From Paracoccaceae bacterium (GTDB taxonomy: Bacteria; Pseudomonadota; Alphaproteobacteria; Rhodobacterales; Rhodobacteraceae): a stretch of DNA of 64,000 bases. The position numbers and the translations under genes were made by a program. Shown piece after piece: positions 34,422 through 42,662 of this stretch. The stretch covers positions 1-64,000 of the forward strand of contig PAPN01000001.1 in NCBI GenBank assembly GCA_002708925.1. The letters run 5' to 3'. Positions within the stretch are counted from its first letter, which is position 1; every line of letters starts with the position of its first letter. The notes under the pieces were generated by a model that saw nothing but the letters and a program-made list of their open reading frames with translations, had not been told where the DNA came from and did not search any database.

Positions 34422-34507
34422 GTGGTTTCCTCCCTGGAAGTCCTGTTGTTTACTGAGGGGTGAAGGTAGCCGCACCGGGTGTCAGCCCGATGCGTTTTGA
34501 TGTAACG

Positions 34508-34522
34508 GTCCACTGTGTGAAC
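34508..34522. promoter_or_regulatory. IclR-type operator C, upstream of dctP
   Basis: GTCCACTGTGTGAAC, one mismatch from GTTCA-N5-TGAAC, 87-101 bases before dctP. A further half-site GTTCAC follows at once. Confidence 0.6.
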
Positions 34523-34528
34523 AGCGGT

Positions 34529-35830
34529 TCACAGCAGCACGCTGGGCAGCCACAGCGTCAGCCAGGGGAAGCTGACCAGGATCACCAGCCGCACGATGTC
34601 GGCCAGGAAAAATGGCAAAATCCCCTTATAGATCGTCTGAAGCCCGATATCCCGGCGCAGGGCGTTCAGGACCATGACGTTGATCCCGATGGGGGGCGTG
34701 ATCATGCCGATCTCAATCACGATGACGTTGATGATACCCCACCAGACCAGATCGAAACCCAGATGCTGCACGACCGGGATCACGAAAGGCAGCGTGATGA
34801 TCATCGCCGCCACCTCGTCGAAAAACGCGCCAAGGAAGATGTACAACAGCAGCAGCATCGCGATCACGCCCATCGGCGGCAGGTCCATCGCCGCAATGCC
34901 GTTCACGATGATCGAGGGCGCATCCGTGATCGCCATGAAATACGAGAAAATCGTGGCCCCAAACACCATCACATAGATCATCGCCGTCGAGGCCGAGGCC
35001 TGCACCAGAACACTGGTCAGCTCCTTCCAGTTGAACCCGTGGCGGGCGACCAGAAAGATAAACGCCACCACAACGCCCACGGCGGCTGCCTCGTTCACGG
35101 TGAAGATCCCCGAATAGATCCCCCCCAGCACGACAACCGACAGAACGACAACGCCCCATCCTTTGCGCAATGCGGCCAGCCGCTCTTTCATCGGTAGTTT
35201 TTCAATCGTCGCGGCGGCATTGGGATTATAGATCATCGTCGCCCGCACGGCGCCCATATACAGGATCACCGCCAAAACAGCTGGGATCAGGGCAGCGGTG
35301 AACAGCTCGACCACGAATTGTTCGGTCAGGATCGCATAAAGCACGATAATCGTGCTGGGCGGCACGATGATCCCCAGCGTTCCCCCCGCCGCAATCGCCC
35401 CTGTGGCCAGCGACGGATCGTATTTGCGCTCCAACATCTCGGGCAGGGCCACGCGGCCAAAGGTGGCCGTTGTCGCCACGCCCGAGCCGCAGACAGCTCC
35501 GAACCCGCCACAGCCCAGCACCGTTGCCGTCGCCAGCCCGCCCTTGCGATGGCCGATAAAGGCATGGGCGATATTATACACGTCATTGGCCAGCCCTGCC
35601 GCAGCAGCCAGATTCCCCATCAGCATGAACAACGGGATCACCGCCAGGTTCAGGTTCGTCAGCGTCGAGGCCGGTTCAGAAGCCAGCAACGACAGCGCCG
35701 GCCCCCAGCCCACAACCATGGCAAAGCCGGTCACCCCGACAAAGCCCATGGCAACCCCGATCGGCACATGCAGCGCGATCAACCCCAGCATCATGGCAAA
35801 GCCGATACCGGCAATAAGTAGCGGATCCAT
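34529..35830 (-). CDS. dctM: TRAP transporter large membrane subunit
   Basis: 433 residues, about twelve membrane segments, DctM type: GFAMMLGLIALHVPIGVAMGFVG at the start, LGCGGFGAVCGSGVATTATFGRVALPEML and GGTLGIIVPPSTIIVLYAILT in the middle, and a TPPIGINVMVLNAL motif near the end. It is 21 bases after dctQ. It carries solute in sodium-driven symport with the DctQ subunit. Confidence 0.9.
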   Translation of the reverse strand: MDPLLIAGIGFAMMLGLIALHVPIGVAMGFVGVTGFAMVVGWGPALSLLASEPASTLTNLNLAVIPLFMLMGNLAAAAGLANDVYNIAHAFIGHRKGGLATATVLGCGGFGAVCGSGVATTATFGRVALPEMLERKYDPSLATGAIAAGGTLGIIVPPSTIIVLYAILTEQFVVELFTAALIPAVLAVILYMGAVRATMIYNPNAAATIEKLPMKERLAALRKGWGVVVLSVVVLGGIYSGIFTVNEAAAVGVVVAFIFLVARHGFNWKELTSVLVQASASTAMIYVMVFGATIFSYFMAITDAPSIIVNGIAAMDLPPMGVIAMLLLLYIFLGAFFDEVAAMIITLPFVIPVVQHLGFDLVWWGIINVIVIEIGMITPPIGINVMVLNALRRDIGLQTIYKGILPFFLADIVRLVILVSFPWLTLWLPSVLL

Positions 35831-35851
35831 AGCTCTCTCCGTCGGTCAGGA

Positions 35852-36379
35852 TTACAGGATGTCGTCCGAAGCGCCGCGCGCGCGGCCCTCCAGCCCGAAC
35901 AAAGCGCGCAGATCGGTCAGCGTCACCACCAGCTGCGCCAGAACCGCCACCGACAGAAGGCACGTCGCCGCCCACCACCACGGGCCGACAGGCCATTGCA
36001 GCACCCAGGTTTTTTCTCCGCTATCGGTGATCGCCGCCGAATAGGGCACGAATTGCCCCACCATCAGCACGAAAAACAGCAGCACAGCCGCACTGGCGAA
36101 CAGGTTCAGTAGCAGGCGCACCACCTGCGGCGACATGCTGCCCAGCACTTCGATTGAGATGTTCTGCTTGAGCATCAGGCTCTGTGGAATACAGGCCGCG
36201 ATCACCACTGCCATCACCACGGCACTGACATCGTTCACCCCTTGCAAAGGGTAGCCGAAAAAGAACCGCAGCAGAATATCCAGCGTGACCATCATCGCCA
36301 GGACCAGCAGCCCGGCAAACCCTGCCAAGGCCAGAATATAAGTCATCCGCTCGGTCAGGCGGCGCAGCGTGTCGTACAT
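35852..36379 (-). CDS. dctQ: TRAP transporter small membrane subunit
   Basis: 175 residues, four predicted spans (ILALAGFAGLLVLAMMVTL; VVMAVVIAACIPQSLML; ASAAVLLFFVLMVG; WWAATCLLSVAVLAQLVV). Conserved DILLRFFFGYPLQGVNDVS segment. Start at 36379 has GGAGG 5 bases upstream. First gene of dctQM; operator D lies between it and the divergent IclR gene. Confidence 0.85.
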   Translation of the reverse strand: MYDTLRRLTERMTYILALAGFAGLLVLAMMVTLDILLRFFFGYPLQGVNDVSAVVMAVVIAACIPQSLMLKQNISIEVLGSMSPQVVRLLLNLFASAAVLLFFVLMVGQFVPYSAAITDSGEKTWVLQWPVGPWWWAATCLLSVAVLAQLVVTLTDLRALFGLEGRARGASDDIL

Positions 36380-36486
36380 GTTTTTCCTCCCAGAATGCGT
36401 GTCGGGGCGGGCCACAGCCGCCCCCGGCGCATATGTGCGCGTTTGTTGACATTTTGTCGCAGCGGTGCAAATTGGATGCGCGAATC

Positions 36487-36501
36487 GTTCACTAGATGAA
36501 C
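36487..36501. promoter_or_regulatory. IclR-type operator D, between dctQ and iclR
   Basis: GTTCACTAGATGAAC, perfect 5-bp arms with 5-base spacer. It lies 108-122 bases before dctQ and 16-30 bases before the IclR gene, so it could repress both. Confidence 0.68.
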
Positions 36502-36516
36502 ATTAAGGAGCCCCAA

Positions 36517-37293
36517 ATGCCTGTTTTCAAACCCGTTCGTGCGTTGGAGCGCGGTCTCGACATTCTGCAAGCGGTGAATGAACAAGACGGGATGCGCACG
36601 CAGGACATTGCCCGCCACACGGAATTGCCGCGCGCCACCGTGTTCCGGCTGCTGGAAACACTGGAGGGCATGGGCTTTGTCAGCCAGTCGCCCTCGGACG
36701 ATACCTGGCACCCGACATTGCGGTGCAATCTGCTGAGCTCGGGGTTTCTGGACAAGGCCTGGGTGGGGCAAATCGCGATGCCCGAAATGACCAAGCTGGG
36801 CAAGAAAATCCTGTGGCCGCTGGATCTGGTCACGCTGGCCGATGCCGCGATGCAGATCCGCGAAACCACGCATAAGATCAGCCCTTTTTCCTTTGACGTG
36901 GGCATGGTCGGCAAGCTGATCCCGATGCTGCACACTGCGGGCGGGCACGCCTATCTGGCCTTTTGCCCCGATGACGAACGCGAGGCCCTGCTGGATACGA
37001 TGCGCCGAACCGGCAAGCCCGAACACGAACTGGCCCATGATCCCGTCGCCATTCAGCAGATCATCGACCGCACCCGCACCCAGGGGTTCGGAACCCGAAC
37101 CGAAGGATACAAGGGGCACACCTGCTCGATCTCGATGCCTGTCTACCAAGAGAGCCGCCCGATTGCCTCGCTGACGGTGGTGTGTCTGAAATCGGCCATC
37201 GGCTATGACGAAATGGTGCGCAAATATGCGCACCGTCTGCGTCGCACCTGCGACATGATCGGGGCTGAGGTGACACGCACGGCCGCCATATAG
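36517..37293 (+). CDS. IclR-family regulator 1, likely controller of the 30-45 kb regulon
   Basis: 258 residues. Winged helix at the N-terminus (ALERGLDILQAVNEQDGMRTQDIARHTELPRATVFRLLETLE, by position ~6-50) and C-terminal effector domain (LIPMLHTAGGHAYLAFCPDDERE; TEGYKGHTCSISMPVY). The start at 36517 has AAGGAG upstream. The gene sits at the centre of the aromatic cluster and a perfect copy of the repeated palindrome overlaps its promoter. Of the two IclR genes here it is the better candidate for the site-binding protein. Confidence 0.82.
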   Translation: MPVFKPVRALERGLDILQAVNEQDGMRTQDIARHTELPRATVFRLLETLEGMGFVSQSPSDDTWHPTLRCNLLSSGFLDKAWVGQIAMPEMTKLGKKILWPLDLVTLADAAMQIRETTHKISPFSFDVGMVGKLIPMLHTAGGHAYLAFCPDDEREALLDTMRRTGKPEHELAHDPVAIQQIIDRTRTQGFGTRTEGYKGHTCSISMPVYQESRPIASLTVVCLKSAIGYDEMVRKYAHRLRRTCDMIGAEVTRTAAI

Positions 37294-37303
37294 GCGGCGG
37301 CGC

Positions 37304-38881
37304 TTAGGCCAGAACCGCCGCATAATCGGCCAAAGCCCGCGCCAGTTCCGAAGGCGCAATCGCTGCCGCGACATAGCGATCCGGGCGCACCAGCAAAATC
37401 TGATCACGATGCGTGCGCAGGGATTTCGCACGCCCGTCCTGTGTACCGCCCCCCGGCAAGCCCCGCAGATCAACCGCGCCCCAGGACAGCACCGTTTTCG
37501 ACAGCGGCAACCCGCCCAGTTGATCCTGCACCAACCCCGCCAAAGCATCCGCTCCGGCCTGATCCTGCGCGATCAACGCAAAGCCCGCGCCCAGCAGCAT
37601 ATCCAGTTTCTGAACGCCCTGCGCCGTGTCTACATCGGGCTGAGCGATCATCTCACCCACGATCGAGGCCTCGAAGGCCTGCGCCTTCAGATCCAGAAAC
37701 AGGCCCCGGTCATATCGCGGGCGGGGTTTGAATTTCATTTTCAGGAAATAGTCCTGCACCGCCGGGAATGGCACCAAGGACTTCATCAATTGCTCGCGAA
37801 AGGCCAGTTCCTCCTGGCCGATGGGCATCACGATATCGCCCATCACCACGGCCAGCTGGATCATCGCCCAGGCCGGATCGCGCCGTTCGTCAAAATAACT
37901 GTCCAAGGCGGTATCCCCCGCCCCGCCCTTCACCACCGAGGCCAGCTTCCACGCCAGATTCCACGCGTCCCGCAGCCCCGCATTCATCCCCTGCCCGGCA
38001 AAGGGTGGCGTCAGATGCGCGGCGTCTCCGGCCAGCAGAATGCGCCCTTCACGGAACTTGTCGGCAATGCGCGCGTGGAAGGTGTAAATTGTTTTGCGAA
38101 TAATATCGGCATCCGTGATCGTACGAAACGGCGCCAGCAATTCAGCCACGAAATCGGCCTCAAGCACCTGTTCGTGGGTTTCCCCCGGCAGCAGCATGAA
38201 CTCGTACCGACGGCCGCCATGAGGCGCGGGCACCGACACCGTGGGACGTTTATTGGAACAGTGAAACCACGAATGGCGCACCTCATCCGGGTCATTCAGC
38301 GTGTCGATCACAATCCAGTCCTGCGCATAGGTCGAGCCCTGCATCGCAATGCCCAGGCTTTCCCGAATCGGGCTGCGCCCCCCGTCCGAGGCCACTACAT
38401 ATTGCGCGCGAATGCTGTGCTCGGCCCCGTCAGCGCCCCGCACCACCACGGTGATGCCTTCGCCGTCCTGCGTCAGGCTTTGCACCTCGCTGTTGAATTG
38501 CGCCGAGCAACGATCCGTCGTTTTCAGACAGTCATGCAGCGCGTATTCCATTTCCGGCTGATTGATGAAATGCCGCTTGGCAAAACCATAGGTTTCCGGC
38601 CCCGATCCGACCTTGGCAAAGGTCGTGCCAGCGTCATCCACATAGGCCGCGCCCTCGCCGGGGATTGTGCCCGCGACATAGGTTTTGTCCGCCCCGAACA
38701 CCTGCAAGGTGCGCGCCCCTTCGTCATCCAGCACAATGGCGCGAGGGATGTCCATGGGGGCGCTGTTGCGCTCCAGAATGATCGAGTCCACCCCGTATTC
38801 GGCCAGCAACAGCCCGGTGGTCAGGCCCGTCGGCCCCGCGCCAACGATCACAACGGGAATCTCGGTGGGATAGGCGGTCAT
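37304..38881 (-). CDS. FAD-dependent aromatic hydroxylase, MhpA-like
   Basis: 525 residues of the group A flavoprotein hydroxylases: GAGPTGLTTGLLLAEYG near the start, the ASDGGRSPIRESLG motif and LAGDAAHLTPPFAGQGMNAGLRDAWNLAWK. Like MhpA it has a C-terminal thioredoxin-like portion with LVRPDRYVAAA. Convergent with the IclR gene, 10 bases apart. It probably hydroxylates a phenolic ring to the catechol that one of the extradiol dioxygenases opens. It has operator E 106-120 bases upstream. Confidence 0.85.
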   Translation of the reverse strand: MTAYPTEIPVVIVGAGPTGLTTGLLLAEYGVDSIILERNSAPMDIPRAIVLDDEGARTLQVFGADKTYVAGTIPGEGAAYVDDAGTTFAKVGSGPETYGFAKRHFINQPEMEYALHDCLKTTDRCSAQFNSEVQSLTQDGEGITVVVRGADGAEHSIRAQYVVASDGGRSPIRESLGIAMQGSTYAQDWIVIDTLNDPDEVRHSWFHCSNKRPTVSVPAPHGGRRYEFMLLPGETHEQVLEADFVAELLAPFRTITDADIIRKTIYTFHARIADKFREGRILLAGDAAHLTPPFAGQGMNAGLRDAWNLAWKLASVVKGGAGDTALDSYFDERRDPAWAMIQLAVVMGDIVMPIGQEELAFREQLMKSLVPFPAVQDYFLKMKFKPRPRYDRGLFLDLKAQAFEASIVGEMIAQPDVDTAQGVQKLDMLLGAGFALIAQDQAGADALAGLVQDQLGGLPLSKTVLSWGAVDLRGLPGGGTQDGRAKSLRTHRDQILLVRPDRYVAAAIAPSELARALADYAAVLA

Positions 38882-38986
38882 GTTTAGTGCTCCTCCGCTC
38901 GCCCGCAGCTTTGCGCGGGCTGTCTGTCATTGTCGGCTAAAGAACGAAACGCGCGCGCCGCCCGCTACGGTTTCGTAGGCGCGCGT

Positions 38987-39001
38987 TCGCTGTGTGAACG
39001 C
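38987..39001. promoter_or_regulatory. IclR-type operator E, upstream of hydroxylase
   Basis: GTTCGCTGTGTGAAC, one mismatch from the consensus, in the 122-base gap between the GST stop and the hydroxylase start. An imperfect GC-rich inverted repeat (ACGCGCGC / GCGCGCGT, about 38951-38989) lies just beside it and may end the upstream transcript. Confidence 0.6.
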
Positions 39002-39003
39002 GC

Positions 39004-39612
39004 TCAGCCATGCGCCAGCGCCCGGTCCGCCGCCGGGCGCGCCCGCAGCCGTGCCAGCAAGGCGCGCAGGTTTTCCGCCATCGGCAGCCCGCCCTGATCC
39101 GCCCACCGCAGCAGGTAAAACACCGCACCCTCGACGATGCTCAGCCGTCCGAACAGGAATTCCTGATCGCCCAGACGTTCGGACAGATAGGCCAGGCCCT
39201 TCTCCACCTCGGCGCGGCCATGGGCCTGTAATGCGGCCTGTCCTGCCGGATCGGCCAGGAATTTCTGAGGCACTTTCAACAGGGTAAAGCCGCGCATATG
39301 CAAACTGCCCACCAGGAAATCCAGCATCTCCAGCATCCGTGCCTGCTGTTCCAGATCGTCCCCGATCAGCCCCGTCTGCGGATGCGCACGCCCCAGCCAG
39401 AACGCGATCGCCTGAAATTCTGTCAGGACCGAGCCATCCGCCCGCCGCAGCGCAGGCACCTTGCCCTTGGGGTTTTGCGCGCGATATTCAGGGGTTAGCT
39501 GCGCCTTGGTTTTCAGGTCAATGATCTGCACGTCATACTCTGCGCCGATCTCCTCCAGCAGAAATGCGATCCCGTCCGAGCACGACCCAGGCGCATGAAA
39601 CAGCCGCATCAT
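39004..39612 (-). CDS. Glutathione S-transferase family protein
   Basis: 202 residues. Thioredoxin-like N-terminal domain (MRLFHAPGSCSDGIAFLLEE, NPKGKVPALRRADGSVLTEFQAIAFWL, by position ~1-75) and all-helical C-terminal domain. In ring-cleavage pathways such proteins isomerise maleylpyruvate-type or maleylacetoacetate-type products; a catalytic Ser after SC is visible at residue 10-12. Overlaps the BKACE gene by 4 bases (ATGA), so the two are co-translated. Confidence 0.78.
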   Translation of the reverse strand: MMRLFHAPGSCSDGIAFLLEEIGAEYDVQIIDLKTKAQLTPEYRAQNPKGKVPALRRADGSVLTEFQAIAFWLGRAHPQTGLIGDDLEQQARMLEMLDFLVGSLHMRGFTLLKVPQKFLADPAGQAALQAHGRAEVEKGLAYLSERLGDQEFLFGRLSIVEGAVFYLLRWADQGGLPMAENLRALLARLRARPAADRALAHG

Positions 39613-40478
39613 AGCGCCAACCGCTTGCGCGCCTCCGCGCAGGTGGCCAGATCAAAGCCCAGATCCTCCAGCATCCGCCGGCCCTTGGTGACCATCGCCG
39701 CGTTGGACGGAGCCAGTTCACCGCGTGACAGCCACACGGCGTCCTCCAGCCCGATGCGCACCTGCCCGCCCGCGATGGCCGACATGGCCAGCATCGGAAA
39801 CGCCCACCGGCCCGTGCCAAAGCCCGTCCAGATCGCGCCCTCGGGCAGCAGGCCGCGCGCATATAGCAATGTCTCGGGCGAGGGCTGGAACCCGTATTTG
39901 ATCCCCATCACCAGCGAACACAGCGGCGCCGGGCGCAGGCTGCCCTCCTTGATCAGATCGTTCATCAGGGCGATGTCACCGCTGTCGAACAGCTCCACCT
40001 CGGGGCGCACCCCGGCGTCATAGATCATGTCGGCCATGGCCCGCACATTCGCAGGCGTATTGATCACCACCTCGCTGCCAAACACCATTGTGTTCAAGTC
40101 CAGCGTGGCGATGTCGGGGCGGATCTGCACGATATGTTCGACCCGTTTTTCGGGCACCAGCAGGTTGGTGCGCGGTCCGGCCTTGGCCGGGTCGTCCTCG
40201 GACGGGTGATAACGCCCGCCATTGCCCGTGGTCAGGTTGATGATCAGCTCGTCAGTCACATCGCGGATGCGCTGCACCACCTCGGCGTACAGCGCCACCT
40301 CCATCGAGGGCAGTTCCGTCCCCGGATCGCGCACATGAATATGCACAATCGCCGCCCCTGCGCGCCAGGCATCCAGTGCCTGCTGCGCGATCTCGGCCGG
40401 GGTAATGGGCAGGTTAGGGTTATGCGTGCGGGTGGTGAAATTGCCCAGCAGGGCACAAGTCAAAATGACAGAGGACAT
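39609..40478 (-). CDS. BKACE-family beta-keto acid cleavage enzyme
   Basis: 289 residues of the DUF849/BKACE family (3-keto-5-aminohexanoate cleavage type). Zn ligands are expected in VHIHVRDP; the family also shows ELFDSGD and GRWAFP segments here. These enzymes cleave a beta-keto acid with acetyl-CoA to acetoacetate and a new CoA ester. Its presence implies that the pathway produces a beta-keto acid. Start at 40478 has operator F 86-100 bases upstream. Confidence 0.85.
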   Translation of the reverse strand: MSSVILTCALLGNFTTRTHNPNLPITPAEIAQQALDAWRAGAAIVHIHVRDPGTELPSMEVALYAEVVQRIRDVTDELIINLTTGNGGRYHPSEDDPAKAGPRTNLLVPEKRVEHIVQIRPDIATLDLNTMVFGSEVVINTPANVRAMADMIYDAGVRPEVELFDSGDIALMNDLIKEGSLRPAPLCSLVMGIKYGFQPSPETLLYARGLLPEGAIWTGFGTGRWAFPMLAMSAIAGGQVRIGLEDAVWLSRGELAPSNAAMVTKGRRMLEDLGFDLATCAEARKRLAL

Positions 40479-40563
40479 GCGAACCGGGTCTCCTCTTCGC
40501 GGGTTCGTGGGTTTGGGTATCATCCGCCAATCCCGCACGCGCCCCCACGCTGACTTGCGCATG

Positions 40564-40578
40564 CTTCACTCTGTGAAC
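40564..40578. promoter_or_regulatory. IclR-type operator F, upstream of BKACE
   Basis: CTTCACTCTGTGAAC, one mismatch from GTTCA-N5-TGAAC, right after the MFS stop and 86-100 bases before the BKACE start. Confidence 0.58.
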
Positions 40579-40581
40579 GGA

Positions 40582-41769
40582 TCAGACCCGCGCCGCGCGC
40601 CCCCACAGGCCCGCGATCCCCGCACAAACCACCAGCAGAAACACCACCGATCCGCCCAGCCCCCAGCGATCTGCCGCCAGGCTCAGCCCCAGCGCCATCA
40701 CCGAGGTCGAGGCCGTGACCGCCACCATCCACAGGCTCATGATGCGCCCGCGCAGGTGGTCCTCCAGCCCCGATTGCAGCCCGATCTGAAGGCCCACGGC
40801 AACATAGGTGCCGCAAAACCCCGTCACCACAGCCGCCGCCAGAGCCGCCGGAAAAACCGGCGCCCAGACCAGCGCAATCGCCCCGGTAAATCCCAGCGCC
40901 AACGCCGCCCAACGCCCTCGGCCCTGCGCCAGCAGCCGTGCCCCCGCGCCCACTTGCACCAGCGCCGCCACCAGCGCCCCCGCCCCGATGGCCGAGGTCA
41001 GCAGGCCCAGCCCCTCGGCCCCGCGCTGGAACTGGCCGTCCGCGATCAGCGCCAGCAGCTCCATCACCGCGCGCACCGGGCCCAGCCCGGCCACCGACAG
41101 GATCAGCACCGCCCGGATCGGCCCCGGCCCTAACGCATGGCGCAGCCCGGCCCGGAAATCCGCCCATAGCGCCGTGCCACCGCCAGCCCGGACCTGTCGG
41201 GGCTGCAACCCGCCCTGCAACAGAAGGTTCGGCACGAACAGCGCAATCACCACCAGCACCGTCACCTCGGCCCCGATCCGCGCAATCAGCACCCCACCCA
41301 AAGCCGGCGCAATCGTCCGCCCCAGGTTGAAGTTCAGCGCCGACAGCGCCACGACTGACCCAATCAGCCGCTTATCCACCAACCGCGGCCCGATGGATTG
41401 GCGCACGGGGTGATATAGCGCCAGCACCACGCCAAAGCTCAGCGCAACAGCCAGCAGAACCGGCGGCGTCAACACCCCCGCCGCCATCGCACCCAGCATC
41501 AGAACCGGACACACCAGCAACCCCACAGAGACCCAGCGAAACGCGCGCTTGATGTCAGAGCGGTCCGTCACAGCCCCCATGATCGGCCCCGCCACCGCGA
41601 CGGGCAGCAGGCTGGCCGCCGCCACCAGCCCCACGAACGAAGCCGCGCCGGTCATGTCCCAGGCCAGCCACGACAGCAGCACGCGGAAAATCCACATCCC
41701 GTTCACACCAGACACCGCCCCGGCATAATAGCGACGGAACATCGGCACGCTTAGGGCGGTTTCAGCCAT
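40582..41769 (-). CDS. MFS transporter, enterobactin-exporter-like
   Basis: 395 residues with twelve or so spans; MGAVTDRSDIKRAFRWVSVG is the conserved loop between helices 2 and 3, and FNLGRTIAPALGGVLIARIG is typical of EntS-like MFS proteins. Its start overlaps the upstream IclR gene by 8 bases. It could export a toxic aromatic intermediate or import a substrate. Confidence 0.78.
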   Translation of the reverse strand: MAETALSVPMFRRYYAGAVSGVNGMWIFRVLLSWLAWDMTGAASFVGLVAAASLLPVAVAGPIMGAVTDRSDIKRAFRWVSVGLLVCPVLMLGAMAAGVLTPPVLLAVALSFGVVLALYHPVRQSIGPRLVDKRLIGSVVALSALNFNLGRTIAPALGGVLIARIGAEVTVLVVIALFVPNLLLQGGLQPRQVRAGGGTALWADFRAGLRHALGPGPIRAVLILSVAGLGPVRAVMELLALIADGQFQRGAEGLGLLTSAIGAGALVAALVQVGAGARLLAQGRGRWAALALGFTGAIALVWAPVFPAALAAAVVTGFCGTYVAVGLQIGLQSGLEDHLRGRIMSLWMVAVTASTSVMALGLSLAADRWGLGGSVVFLLVVCAGIAGLWGRAARV

Positions 41770-42508
41770 CCTGCGCCTCCGATGCCTGCCCTGCCGCCCT
41801 AAGCGCCGCGATCATATGCACCGGGTCAGGAACCGAGCGCGCAAAGAACGTCATCCCCAGCGTCGCCACCAGCCGCCCCTGCGCCCACACCGGCACCGCC
41901 AGGGTCGAGGTCTGCGGCCCCACCGACGGATCGCGCCGGGCAAAGCCGCTGGTGCGCACCCCGTCCAGAATCTGCTCTAGCCTGGGGCGGGAAAAATCCG
42001 GGGCGGTGCTGGGCAGGCGCTCGATCACCCCCAGCAGGTAGTCGCGTTCCTCATCCGGGCAGAAGGCCAGATAGGCGCGGCCATGCGCCCGCCGCGCCAG
42101 GCTCAGACGCCGGTTGATCGTGGAATGGATGTGCGCCAGCGGACTGGCCGGGATCGTGCTGTAACGCACCACCATCGCATCCCCGTCCAGCGTCGCAATC
42201 GAGGCCGGCCACAGCCATTCGCGTGTCAGCGCATCAGCCCGCGCCGCCAGCCGCTCCAGCGCGGCGGGCAGCCCGTGATGGCCCGCGCTCAGCGACAGCA
42301 CCTTATCGGTGACGCAATAGCCCGACAGCCGGTCCACCTGCCGGACATAGCCCAGCTGGATCAGCGTCTCCAGCGCCCGTACCAGCGTGGCGCGTGGCAG
42401 GCCCGTCCCCGCCGCCAGATCACGCAAACGGGTGATCGGCTGCCGGTTCAGCAGTTCCAGCACAACAAAGGCCTTCTCGACCGATTGCACCGCCTTGTAC
42501 GACGCCAT
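41762..42508 (-). CDS. IclR-family regulator 2
   Basis: 248 residues. Helix-turn-helix domain (SVEKAFVVLELLNRQPITRLRDLAAGTGLPRATLVRALETL, by position) and effector domain (INRRLSLARRAHGRAYLAFCPDEERDYLLG). The C-terminal AYLAFCPDEER is nearly the same as in IclR 1 (AYLAFCPDDER), so the two look like paralogues. Start at 42508 has AAAGGGGGG upstream. Divergent from the cupin operon, sharing operator G. Confidence 0.78.
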   Translation of the reverse strand: MASYKAVQSVEKAFVVLELLNRQPITRLRDLAAGTGLPRATLVRALETLIQLGYVRQVDRLSGYCVTDKVLSLSAGHHGLPAALERLAARADALTREWLWPASIATLDGDAMVVRYSTIPASPLAHIHSTINRRLSLARRAHGRAYLAFCPDEERDYLLGVIERLPSTAPDFSRPRLEQILDGVRTSGFARRDPSVGPQTSTLAVPVWAQGRLVATLGMTFFARSVPDPVHMIAALRAAGQASEAQDG

Positions 42509-42574
42509 ACCGCCCCCTTTCCTGCCCGTCCCATACGCCCGCCCGCGCCCGCGCGCATCCCCAAAGAGAGCCAT

Positions 42575-42589
42575 GTTTCACCTGGTGAA
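42575..42589. promoter_or_regulatory. IclR-type operator G, between iclR2 and cupin operon
   Basis: TTTCACCTGGTGAAA, flanked by G and C to give a longer perfect palindrome. It keeps the TTCA-N5-TGAA core. It lies 67-81 bases before the IclR 2 start and 74-88 bases before the cupin gene. Confidence 0.55.
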
Positions 42590-42662
42590 ACAAGCTTTCG
42601 GGCACCGCGCCGATCCGCACAAGGCCGATTACGTCTTGAAGGAACCAACCCAAGGATACCCT

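Noticed and set aside
37409-38887. 492-codon open frame on the plus strand
   Set aside because: Antisense to the MhpA-like hydroxylase.
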